The position numbers and the translations under genes are program-made. The notes beneath the pieces are model-generated. The model made no database searches and was not told the DNA's origin. It saw nothing but the letters and a program-made list of their open reading frames with translations. Of a DNA stretch of 64,000 nt, positions 1 through 7,204 are shown in pieces (position 1 is the stretch's first letter; every line of letters begins with the position of its first letter). This stretch comes from an uncultured Clostridia bacterium (GTDB taxonomy: Bacteria; Bacillota; Clostridia; Oscillospirales; Acutalibacteraceae). The stretch lies in assembly GCA_937884995.1 (NCBI GenBank), contig CAKZZL010000029.1, positions 26,742 to 90,741 of the forward strand, in the 5' to 3' direction.

Positions 1-2
1 AT

Positions 3-167
3 CCTGATAAAATGGCAACTGAAATCAGACCGTTAAAAAAAACCAATGATTTCTTTAAGAAAATCATTATTACCAAATCATCAATGAAGCCTTGGAACGA
101 CGAGGACGGCATCCTTCATTTAGGACTTTATGATTTTCTTCTCAATGAAAACTCATTGGATTTCTAA
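3..167 (+). CDS. C-terminal end of an AAA+ ATPase (DUF4143-like), cut by window edge
   Basis: Only the last 54 codons are inside the window. They read ATEIRPLKKTNDFFKKIII and, after a short gap, GILHLGLYDFLL before the stop at 165-167. This is how proteins with an N-terminal AAA_14 ATPase domain and a C-terminal DUF4143 nuclease-fold domain typically end (family knowledge). Two complete members of the same broad family lie at 34623 and 49242. The catalytic half is not visible, so activity cannot be judged. The sequence downstream is decayed, which suggests this is the edge of an accessory segment. Confidence 0.6.
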   Translation, partial: PDKMATEIRPLKKTNDFFKKIIITKSSMKPWNDEDGILHLGLYDFLLNENSLDF

Positions 168-347
168 TGGTAAAGAAATACTCTATATCCCACTATATAT
201 CATTTCTTCATTAAACAAATTTATCTCAGACTAATTGTTATAATCGGCTGATTAATCGACAGATTCAAACGATTTATAACGAAAAATACAAAAAACTCAT
301 CAAATCGTTATTTTCCCACCCGAAGAATAACGATTTACAGTTATTAT
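168..347. other. Gene-free, AT-rich gap
   Basis: No start codon with a ribosome site, no recognisable protein pattern and no RNA fold were seen between the ATPase tail and the hydrolase remnant. It looks like degraded accessory DNA. Confidence 0.4.
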
Positions 348-518
348 GGAATTCAGGCTGGCGCTACTGTGTACGGATATTCAAGCAGCCAACACGGTCA
401 TATTGGTATTTATATCGGCAAGGATATGCTAGCACACAATGTCAGCAGCGAAAACCCAGATGAAATGAAAAAAGCAAAAGTGGCAGAATATGCTAAAAGC
501 AGAATCATAAAACAGTAA
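348..518 (+). pseudogene. Remnant of a NlpC/P60- or CHAP-like cell-wall hydrolase
   Basis: An open frame without a convincing start reads IQAGATVYGYSSSQHGHIG followed by IYIGKDMLAHNVSS and ends at a TAA at 516-518. The GHIGIYIG...AHN pattern is typical of the histidine-containing core of papain-fold peptidoglycan hydrolases (NlpC/P60 or CHAP). The catalytic cysteine region, signal peptide and ribosome site are missing, so this is best read as a 3' fragment of a broken gene. It sits between the ATPase tail and the aromatic operon. Confidence 0.45.
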
Positions 519-600
519 TTTTTTGTTAAACCGATTATGCAAAATCATTTTGTCAAAAAAATCCATAAAAACTTGACACTATCCTCCTTTCGCCGTTTGC

Positions 601-629
601 TTGACATGTCCGGCATATAGTGGTAAAAT
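601..629 (+). promoter_or_regulatory. Sigma-A promoter of the aromatic operon
   Basis: TTGACA (601-606) and TAAAAT (624-629) are separated by exactly 17 bp. Transcription would start near 636, giving an approximately 210-nt leader that holds the leader peptide and the attenuator hairpin. Confidence 0.8.
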
Positions 630-660
630 TCATGTTAAGTTTTGAAAGGGAGTCTTTATT

Positions 661-762
661 ATGAGTAAATATCTTCTTTCTACAATTAAAGATTCCTATT
701 ATGCTTATCCTCGATTTTATGCGGGCTTTTGTTTTTGCGCACAAAATACAGAATCAAAGTGA
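661..762 (+). CDS. Tyr/Phe-rich leader peptide of the aromatic operon
   Basis: A 33-codon ORF begins with ATG at 661 behind GAAAGGGAG and ends with TGA at 760-762. Residues 13-25 read YYAYPRFYAGFCF, so seven of thirteen are Tyr or Phe; eight aromatic residues occur in the whole peptide. It lies between a consensus promoter and an intrinsic terminator in front of pheA. This is the classic layout of an amino-acid-operon leader peptide whose translation speed senses charged tRNA(Tyr) and tRNA(Phe). The peptide itself probably has no other function. No T-box features were seen in this leader. Confidence 0.8.
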   Translation: MSKYLLSTIKDSYYAYPRFYAGFCFCAQNTESK

Positions 763-790
763 GTGTAAGCATATATTAACTTACAATAAA

Positions 791-831
791 AACAGCGGTT
801 CTGTATATGCAGAATCGCTGTTATTTTTTTT
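791..831 (+). terminator. Attenuator terminator upstream of pheA, with a competing antiterminator segment
   Basis: AACAGCGGTTCTG (791-803) pairs with CAGAATCGCTGTT (810-822), 13 bp with one G-U pair and a 6-nt loop, followed by eight T (824-831). The 3' arm core CAGAATC is repeated inside the leader ORF at 749-755. The segment 748-755 (ACAGAATC) can therefore pair with 797-804 and break the terminator. A ribosome at the leader stop codon would cover 748-755 and allow termination; one stalled at the Tyr codons (697-720) would leave it free. Confidence 0.8.
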
Positions 832-844
832 GAAAGGAAGAACT

Positions 845-1948
845 ATGGACAATCAGTTAAAAGAGGCCAGAGAGATAATAAAAAAGACAGACGAGAAGAT
901 CGCCGGGCTTTTTAAGGAACGTATGGCAGCTGTCAAACAGGTGGCAGCATACAAAAAAGAGCATGGACTGCCCATTTATGATGCAGCGCAGGAAGAAAGA
1001 GTTTTATCTGCTGCAAAGTCACAAATTGAAGATAAAGAGATAGGCGTTTATTATGTTGAACTTGTGGAAAGCATGATGGAGGTCTCAAAAAGATATCAAT
1101 ATAACTTAAACAAAGGAATGAGGGTAGCCTTCAACGGCACACAGGGCGCTTATGCTCAGATAGCTGCAAAATATATTTTTAAGCAGGCAACATCTATCTC
1201 ATATCAATCTTTTACGGATGCATATGAAAGTGTTGAAAAGGGAGATTGTGATTGCGCAGTTTTACCGATAGAAAACAGCTATGCCGGCGAGGTAGGTCCC
1301 GTTATGGATCTGGCATTTTCCGGCAGCCTTCACGTTACAGGTATATACACACTGCCCATAATTCACAACTTACTTGCAACAACAGATAATATTGATGATA
1401 TTAAGACCGTAATCAGCCATCCGCAGGCTCTCACTCAATGCGAAAAATATATAAAAAGCAAAGGCTGGAATACGGTGGCGGTGTCAAGCACTGCAGATGC
1501 TGCAAAACAGGTATCAGAGAAGAAAGATAAGACAGTCGCAGCTATAGCGAGCGAGGAAACATCGGAAACATTCGGATTGAAGATTCTGGATCATGATATA
1601 AATGACACAAGCGAGAACACTACAAAATTCGCAGTTTTTTCAAAGGCTGCCATTGATATGTCAGCTCAGAAAGACGATAACTTTATTCTGATGTTCACGG
1701 CAAACGATACAGCAGGATCACTGGCTAAGGCAATAAGTGTAATAAGTCATTACGGTTTCAACATGAAGGTCCTGAGAAGCAGATCAGTTAAAGAAAATGC
1801 ATGGCAATATTATTTCTATACTGAAGTTGAGGGCGATGCAAATTCTGCCGAAGGGCAAAAGATGATTGATGCGCTCAAAAAACAATGCGATATAATAAAA
1901 GTAATAGGTCAATACAAGAAATTGGTTAATTTGAAAAAAGAGGACTGA
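845..1948 (+). CDS. pheA: Bifunctional chorismate mutase / prephenate dehydratase (P-protein)
   Basis: Converts chorismate to prephenate and prephenate to phenylpyruvate, the Phe branch. The 367-residue protein has an AroQ chorismate mutase domain at about 1-85, a prephenate dehydratase domain from about 95 (GTQGAYAQIA, NSYAGEVGPVMDL, ENTTKF) and a C-terminal ACT domain (about 285-365). The ATG at 845 follows GGAAG and lies directly after the attenuator; an upstream extension of the frame crosses the terminator hairpin and is not credible. In the ACT domain the usual GAL and ESRP Phe-binding motifs read GSL and RSRS, so feedback binding may differ. First structural gene of the operon; aroB starts 2 bp downstream. 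Confidence 0.93.
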   Translation: MDNQLKEAREIIKKTDEKIAGLFKERMAAVKQVAAYKKEHGLPIYDAAQEERVLSAAKSQIEDKEIGVYYVELVESMMEVSKRYQYNLNKGMRVAFNGTQGAYAQIAAKYIFKQATSISYQSFTDAYESVEKGDCDCAVLPIENSYAGEVGPVMDLAFSGSLHVTGIYTLPIIHNLLATTDNIDDIKTVISHPQALTQCEKYIKSKGWNTVAVSSTADAAKQVSEKKDKTVAAIASEETSETFGLKILDHDINDTSENTTKFAVFSKAAIDMSAQKDDNFILMFTANDTAGSLAKAISVISHYGFNMKVLRSRSVKENAWQYYFYTEVEGDANSAEGQKMIDALKKQCDIIKVIGQYKKLVNLKKED

Positions 1949-1950
1949 TT

Positions 1951-2955
1951 ATGGTTATAAAAGCAATGTCCGGGGAAAAGGCATATGACATCATTATTGA
2001 GGAAGCCTCCCTCAGCAAAGCCTCGCAATATTTAAATCTTGACAGAAAAAGTCTTATAATCACCGACAACGGGGTACCGGTTGCTTATGCTCAGAATATT
2101 GCAAACCAATGTTTAGATGCGCATATATATACAATTGAGCAAGGTGAAAACAGCAAGAGCATGGAGAGTCTGAAAAGCATATTGTCAAAGATGCTGAATG
2201 AGAATTTCACAAGAGAAGATTGTGTCATTGCGGTCGGCGGAGGTGTATGCGGAGATCTGGCAGGATTTGCTGCATCGATATATATGAGAGGGATTGACTT
2301 TTATAACATTCCCACGACCGTTTTATCTCAGGTGGATTCTTCAATCGGCGGAAAGACTGCTATTAATTTCGAGAACACAAAAAATATTGTGGGCAGTTTT
2401 TACCAGCCTTCCAAAGTCATAATCGATCCTTTGGTTCTTGCAAGTCTTCCGCAAAGACAAATAAACAACGGACTTGCCGAAGCAGTTAAAATGGCGCTTT
2501 GCTTTAATGAAAAACTTTTTGAGTTTTTTGAAAACGAAAATCCATATGAAAGTCTTGAATACATAATAACTGAGTCACTTAAAATAAAAAATGATGTGGT
2601 TACACAGGATGAAAAGGAAAAGGGCCTGAGAAGGGTATTGAATTTCGGACATACCATAGGACATGCCATAGAAGTAAACACGGACTTTTATCATGGAGAG
2701 TGTGTTGCGATAGGAATGCTTCCTATGTGCAGTGATAAGGTAAGAGAAAGATTGCAAAAAGTACTCGAAAAACTTAATTTACCGACAAGCTGCAGTGCAG
2801 ATGAGGGCAAAATAGTCATGGCAATGATGCATGATAAGAAAATGCTAAAGGACGGAATCAAGGCAGTCTTCGTTGAAGAAGTCGGAAAATATACAATGAA
2901 AACATTGACGGAAGATGAGTTAAAAGAGAAACTGAGTCATATTTTGGAAAGGTGA
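1951..2955 (+). CDS. aroB: 3-dehydroquinate synthase
   Basis: Second step of the shikimate pathway: NAD-dependent, metal-dependent cyclisation of DAHP to 3-dehydroquinate in the cytoplasm. The 334-residue length is normal. Visible family motifs are VGGGVCGDLAGF (NAD-binding region near residue 95), PTTVLSQVDSSIGGKTAIN, GLAEAVKMAL and HGECVAIGM; metal-ligand His/Glu residues occur in the GLAEAVK, GHTIGHAIE and HGE regions. It begins 2 bp after the pheA stop and its 3' end carries the AAGGTGAAGG ribosome site of aroC, so translation of the two is probably linked. Confidence 0.95.
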   Translation: MVIKAMSGEKAYDIIIEEASLSKASQYLNLDRKSLIITDNGVPVAYAQNIANQCLDAHIYTIEQGENSKSMESLKSILSKMLNENFTREDCVIAVGGGVCGDLAGFAASIYMRGIDFYNIPTTVLSQVDSSIGGKTAINFENTKNIVGSFYQPSKVIIDPLVLASLPQRQINNGLAEAVKMALCFNEKLFEFFENENPYESLEYIITESLKIKNDVVTQDEKEKGLRRVLNFGHTIGHAIEVNTDFYHGECVAIGMLPMCSDKVRERLQKVLEKLNLPTSCSADEGKIVMAMMHDKKMLKDGIKAVFVEEVGKYTMKTLTEDELKEKLSHILER

Positions 2956-2960
2956 AGGGA

Positions 2961-4070
2961 ATGAAAAATACATTCGGAAACAATATATCGATAACACTTT
3001 TCGGAGAGAGCCACGGTGCTGCAATAGGTGCTGTGATAGACGGCTTGCCGGCAGGCATCAAAATAGATGATGAATATATTCACAGTCAGCTTAAAAAGAG
3101 AAAGCCTGCAGGGAAACTCGGCACGGCAAGAAATGAAACGGATGATTATTCAATTCTGAGCGGAGTATTTGAAGGAAAGACATGCGGCACTCCTCTTTCT
3201 ATCCTCATAAAAAATGAAAATACAAAGAGCTCGGATTATGATAAGACACGTTTTCTTGCAAGACCCGGGCATGTAGATTACACAGCATATTGCAAATATA
3301 AAGGTTTTGAAGATTACCGTGGCGGAGGTCATTTCAGCGGAAGAATCACTGCAGCCATTGTTGCGGCAGGAGCCTTGCTGACTCCGGCACTTAAAGAAAA
3401 AGGTATATATATAGGAAGTCACATAAAGTCTCTGGGAAAAGAATGTGACAGAGATTTTGATAACCTTAAAAAGGATATAGAGCAACTTGAAGGGCTGGAT
3501 TTTGCCGTGCTTGATAACGACAAGGCTCAAAAGATGAAAGACCTTATCCTGGACGCAGGTCAAAAGAAGGATAGCGTGGGAGGAGTCCTCGAGACTGCAG
3601 TTATAGGTTTACCAGCAGGACTTGGAGAGCCGTGGTTTGACAGTGTTGAGAGCCTCATTTCCCATGCGGTATTCAGTATTCCTGCTGTTAAGGGAATTCA
3701 GTTCGGCGCAGCTTTTGATATGGTAAACAGCACTGGTAGCGTCTTTAATGATGAGTTTGAAATGAAAGACGGGAAAGTCGTTACAAAAACAAACCATAAT
3801 GGTGGAGTTAACGGCGGCATAACAAACGGAATGCCCATTCTGTTCAGAACTGCAATTAAACCGACTCCGTCTATATATATGAAACAAGAGACAGTAAATT
3901 TCATGACAAAAGAAAATGCAGAAATCGAGATTCAGGGCAGACACGATCCCGCAATCATACATCGTGCAAGGGTCGTGATAGACAGCATGACAGCGCTTGT
4001 AATCGCTGATCTTCTGACAGGACGTTTCGGAGCAGATTATCTGGGTGGGAAAAATGAGATACGGGATTGA
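2961..4070 (+). CDS. aroC: Chorismate synthase
   Basis: Last common step: 1,4-elimination of phosphate from EPSP using reduced FMN. The 369-residue protein starts MKNTFGNNISITLFGESHG, which matches the conserved N terminus, and contains RPGHVDYT, YRGGGHFSGR and GRHDPAI. The ATG at 2961 is preferred over the in-frame GTG at 2952 because it gives the canonical N terminus and has AAGGTGAAGG directly upstream. It overlaps the following aroA by 17 bp. No flavin reductase domain is fused, so it depends on an external FMN reductase. Confidence 0.95.
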   Translation: MKNTFGNNISITLFGESHGAAIGAVIDGLPAGIKIDDEYIHSQLKKRKPAGKLGTARNETDDYSILSGVFEGKTCGTPLSILIKNENTKSSDYDKTRFLARPGHVDYTAYCKYKGFEDYRGGGHFSGRITAAIVAAGALLTPALKEKGIYIGSHIKSLGKECDRDFDNLKKDIEQLEGLDFAVLDNDKAQKMKDLILDAGQKKDSVGGVLETAVIGLPAGLGEPWFDSVESLISHAVFSIPAVKGIQFGAAFDMVNSTGSVFNDEFEMKDGKVVTKTNHNGGVNGGITNGMPILFRTAIKPTPSIYMKQETVNFMTKENAEIEIQGRHDPAIIHRARVVIDSMTALVIADLLTGRFGADYLGGKNEIRD

Positions 4071-5262
4071 GAAATCAACCGCCAAAGGCAATATAAAGGC
4101 GCCACCGTCAAAAAGTATGGCTCACAGGCTTTTGATTTGTGCAGCACTTTCAAAAGAAAAATGCATAATAGAAAATCTTGACTTTTCGCAGGATATACTC
4201 GCAAGCATTGACTGCCTGAAAGCACTTGGATCGCAGTTTGAAATCAGCGATAAGAAACTGAGTTTTTGCGGCCGTCAGGAAACGCAGGATGAAATATGCT
4301 TAAATGTCAGGGAAAGCGGCAGTACACTTCGCTTTTTGATACCGATAGCTCTTCTGACGGGAAAGAAGATAAGCTTTAGCGGCAGTGAAAGGCTTATGCA
4401 AAGACCACTGGAGATATATAAAAAGATTTGTGATGAGCAGGGTATATCTTTTGACCTGTCAGAAAATACGCTGACGGTCCGGGGCAAGCTTCAGGCAGGA
4501 GAATATATATTGGATGGTTTCATCAGCAGTCAGTTCATATCCGGCCTTTTGTTTGCGCTTCCTCTGTTGGAGGAAGACAGCAAAATAAACATACGGCCTC
4601 CTTTCCAAAGCAAGCCGTATGTTCTTATGACCATAGATGCGCTCAGTAAATTCAATGTTCATGTTGAGTTGTCCGATAACGTTATATATATAAAAGGAAA
4701 GCAAAAATACAAAGGACAAGACATGGTTGTTGAAGGGGACTGGTCCAATGCAGCTTTCCTCGATGCCTTTAACCTTATAGGCGGGGATGTCAAAATAAGC
4801 GGACTTGATGAGAACTCGCTACAGGGAGACAAGGTATATAAAGAAATCTTTGAGCAGCTAAAAGTTGAAAATGCAAAAATAGATATTTCGGATTGCCCTG
4901 ACCTCGGTCCCATTGCCATGGCAATGGCATACAAAGGCGGAGCTGTTTTCAGCGGAACATCAAGATTGAGACTTAAAGAGAGCGACAGATCTGCCGCAAT
5001 GGCAGAAGAACTGAAAAAATTCGGCATAGAAACAGATATAAAAGAGGACACGATGACTGTGTATAAGGGTGAAATAAGAAAACCTGCCCTCGCAATTGAC
5101 AGTCATAATGACCACAGAATAGCAATGGCGATGGCAGTTCTTTTAAGCACATGCGGAGGAGAACTGGATGGTGCAGAGGCAGTATCCAAAAGTCTTCCGT
5201 CGTTCTTTGATATGATAGAGAGTCTTGGCATAGAGGTAAAAAAAGATGGATTTGATTTATAG
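4054..5262 (+). CDS. aroA: 3-phosphoshikimate 1-carboxyvinyltransferase (EPSP synthase)
   Basis: Transfers enolpyruvate from PEP to shikimate-3-phosphate. The 402-residue protein shows APPSKSMAHR near the N terminus (substrate-binding Lys), NVRESGSTLRF (class motif around residue 85), LKESDRSAAMAEEL and SHNDHRIAMAMAV. The ATG at 4054 is chosen over GTG 4045 because GGGTGGGA lies at a suitable distance. It overlaps aroC upstream and tyrA downstream, so the operon is tightly packed here. The GESGS-type loop with serine rather than the classical NAGTA pattern resembles class II enzymes, an inference from the motif only. Confidence 0.94.
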   Translation: MRYGIEKSTAKGNIKAPPSKSMAHRLLICAALSKEKCIIENLDFSQDILASIDCLKALGSQFEISDKKLSFCGRQETQDEICLNVRESGSTLRFLIPIALLTGKKISFSGSERLMQRPLEIYKKICDEQGISFDLSENTLTVRGKLQAGEYILDGFISSQFISGLLFALPLLEEDSKINIRPPFQSKPYVLMTIDALSKFNVHVELSDNVIYIKGKQKYKGQDMVVEGDWSNAAFLDAFNLIGGDVKISGLDENSLQGDKVYKEIFEQLKVENAKIDISDCPDLGPIAMAMAYKGGAVFSGTSRLRLKESDRSAAMAEELKKFGIETDIKEDTMTVYKGEIRKPALAIDSHNDHRIAMAMAVLLSTCGGELDGAEAVSKSLPSFFDMIESLGIEVKKDGFDL

Positions 5263-6100
5263 GAGAGAAATTCTCATAGTCGGCTTAGGCCTTATAGGGG
5301 GCAGTTATGCAAAAGCCCTTAAGAGACTGGGTTTTAGTATTGCAGCAATAGATGCAAAACAGTCCTCTATCGATTATGCACTTGAAAACGGAATGATTGA
5401 TGAGGGATACAGCTATGTTAATGAAGAGATCGTATCGCGTGCGGATGTGATTATTTTTGCTCTATATCCGGATGTATTTAAATCATGGATAAATGATTAT
5501 CAGGATCTCATCAAAGATGGTGCGGTAATCACAGATGTAACAGGCGTAAAGTCGTGTATCGTTTATGAGATTCAGGAAATCCTCAAGGAGGGAGTCGAGT
5601 TTATTGCCGCGCACCCAATGGCAGGACGGGAAGTTTACGGTGTTGAAAATGCAGACGATCGCATTTTCAGAGACGCAAACTATATCGTTGTTCCAACAGA
5701 AAAGAACACAAAAGAAGCTATTGAGTGGTGCAAAGAGTTAGGAAAACTTTTAGGCTTTGCCAATATCTCAGTGCTGGGACCCGAAGAGCATGACAGAATG
5801 ATAGGCTTTTTGTCTCAACTTACTCATTGTATTGCAGTATCACTTATGACATGCAGTGACAATGAGCATCTTGCAGATTATACGGGTGACTCATTCAGAG
5901 ACCTTACTAGAATCGCAAATATCAATGATGAGATGTGGAGCAGCCTCTTCCTTTTGAATAAAGATGTTCTCATAAAGGAAATGGATGTCTTTATACGTGA
6001 ATTCGAGGAAATCAGAAATCTCTTAAATAAAGAAGACAGAGAAGGTTTGCGCGAAAAGATGAGATTGTCCACAAAGCGCAGAGCATACTTTGATAAATAG
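5246..6100 (+). CDS. tyrA: Prephenate dehydrogenase
   Basis: Oxidative decarboxylation of prephenate to 4-hydroxyphenylpyruvate, the Tyr branch. The 284-residue protein has an N-terminal dinucleotide fold (ILIVGLGLIGGSYAKAL, residues 9-25), AAHPMAGRE with the catalytic-region histidine, and SQLTHCIAVSL in the helical dimerisation domain. There is no ACT domain, so allosteric feedback by Tyr through that module is absent. It overlaps aroA by 17 bp. With pheA in the same operon, both Phe and Tyr branches are made from one transcript, consistent with the mixed Tyr/Phe leader peptide. Confidence 0.92.
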   Translation: MDLIYRREILIVGLGLIGGSYAKALKRLGFSIAAIDAKQSSIDYALENGMIDEGYSYVNEEIVSRADVIIFALYPDVFKSWINDYQDLIKDGAVITDVTGVKSCIVYEIQEILKEGVEFIAAHPMAGREVYGVENADDRIFRDANYIVVPTEKNTKEAIEWCKELGKLLGFANISVLGPEEHDRMIGFLSQLTHCIAVSLMTCSDNEHLADYTGDSFRDLTRIANINDEMWSSLFLLNKDVLIKEMDVFIREFEEIRNLLNKEDREGLREKMRLSTKRRAYFDK

Positions 6101-6116
6101 ATTGGAGAAAATTCTT

Positions 6117-7148
6117 ATGATGAATATGGATTTTGAAAAAAAACTCACCATCCCCATGGAAGCAAAAAAGTTATATCCGTTGACCGGTGAAATGCAAAAA
6201 GTCGTTGACAGGAGAAACGAAGAAATCAGGAAAATATTTACGGGTGAGTCAGACAAGTACCTGCTGATAATAGGGCCATGCTCAGCAGACAGAGAGGAAA
6301 GTGTCCTTGACTATATGTGCAGGCTTGCAGAAGTTCAGGAAAAGGTTAAAGATAAGATATATATCATACCAAGAGTATATACCAATAAGCCGAGAACCAC
6401 AGGCTCCGGATACAAGGGTATGCTTCATCAGCCGGATCCGAACGAAAAGCCGGACCTATTTAAGGGAATTATTGCAATCAGGGAACTTCACATGAAGGTA
6501 CTCAATGAAACCGGCTTTACATGCGCTGATGAAATGCTCTATACGGAAAATCACAAATATTTGGATGATATACTTTCATATGTTGCAGTCGGAGCGAGAT
6601 CTGTTGAAGACCAGCAGCACAGACTTACTGCAAGCGGTGTGGCGGTACCGGTCGGAATGAAAAACCCGACCAGCGGAGATTTTGATATAGTTATAAACTC
6701 AATTACAGCGGCTCAGCAGGGACACAGCTTTATATACCGTGGATGGCAGGCACATTCAAAAGGAAATCCCCTGGCACATGCAATACTCAGAGGATATGTG
6801 AATAAGCATGGTCAGTCCCTTCCCAATTATCATTATGAGGATATTGTCAGACTTTTGGATAAGTATAAGAAGGCAAATCTGCAAAATCCATCTGTCATTA
6901 TCGATACAAATCATGCGAATTCAGGTAAAAAATATCTGGAGCAGATAAGAATCTCAAAAGAGGTTATGAACAGCAGGAAATACAATCCTGAAATATCAAA
7001 GTTTGTTAAAGGCCTTATGATAGAAAGCTATATTGAGGACGGTTGTCAGAATATAAGCGAAGGACAATACGGCAAATCCATAACAGACCCCTGCCTTGGA
7101 TGGGAGAAGAGTGAAAAGCTCATATTTGAATTGGCAGAGATGGCGTAA
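6117..7148 (+). CDS. aroF: 3-deoxy-7-phosphoheptulonate (DAHP) synthase, type I
   Basis: First step of the pathway: PEP plus erythrose-4-phosphate to DAHP. The 343-residue protein is of the AroF/G/H type, with IIGPCSADREE (metal-ligand Cys), RVYTNKPRTTGSGYKGM, GARSVEDQQHR, DTNHANSGK (metal His) and MIESYIEDG (metal Glu). The ATG at 6117 follows TTGGAG at good spacing; TTG 6090 would overlap tyrA and lacks a site. No fused chorismate mutase is present. It is the last gene of the operon; aroD, aroE and aroK are not in the window. Confidence 0.93.
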   Translation: MMNMDFEKKLTIPMEAKKLYPLTGEMQKVVDRRNEEIRKIFTGESDKYLLIIGPCSADREESVLDYMCRLAEVQEKVKDKIYIIPRVYTNKPRTTGSGYKGMLHQPDPNEKPDLFKGIIAIRELHMKVLNETGFTCADEMLYTENHKYLDDILSYVAVGARSVEDQQHRLTASGVAVPVGMKNPTSGDFDIVINSITAAQQGHSFIYRGWQAHSKGNPLAHAILRGYVNKHGQSLPNYHYEDIVRLLDKYKKANLQNPSVIIDTNHANSGKKYLEQIRISKEVMNSRKYNPEISKFVKGLMIESYIEDGCQNISEGQYGKSITDPCLGWEKSEKLIFELAEMA

Positions 7149-7166
7149 AATGAAGAGATATATAAA

Positions 7167-7196
7167 AGCCGGTGAGGGAGAACTTCCCCACCGGCT
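7167..7196. terminator. Bidirectional terminator between aroF and the GH35 gene
   Basis: AGCCGGTG (7167-7174) pairs with CACCGGCT (7189-7196), extended by GGG/CCC across a bulged A. A T-rich stretch follows on the plus side and TTTTATATA on the minus side, which fits a shared terminator between convergent genes. Confidence 0.75.
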
Positions 7197-7204
7197 AAGT
7201 TTAT

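Noticed and set aside
701..844. Upstream extension of the pheA frame
   Set aside because: It has no ribosome site, crosses the attenuator hairpin and lies out of frame over the leader peptide; ATG 845 gives the normal chorismate mutase N terminus.
629..845. T-box riboswitch before the aromatic operon
   Set aside because: No T-box antiterminator sequence (TGGNACC type) or specifier-loop architecture was seen; the leader is explained by a peptide-based attenuator.
3150..4091. Long antisense frames over aroC
   Set aside because: They lie opposite a complete, well-conserved gene, have no ribosome site and show no family pattern.
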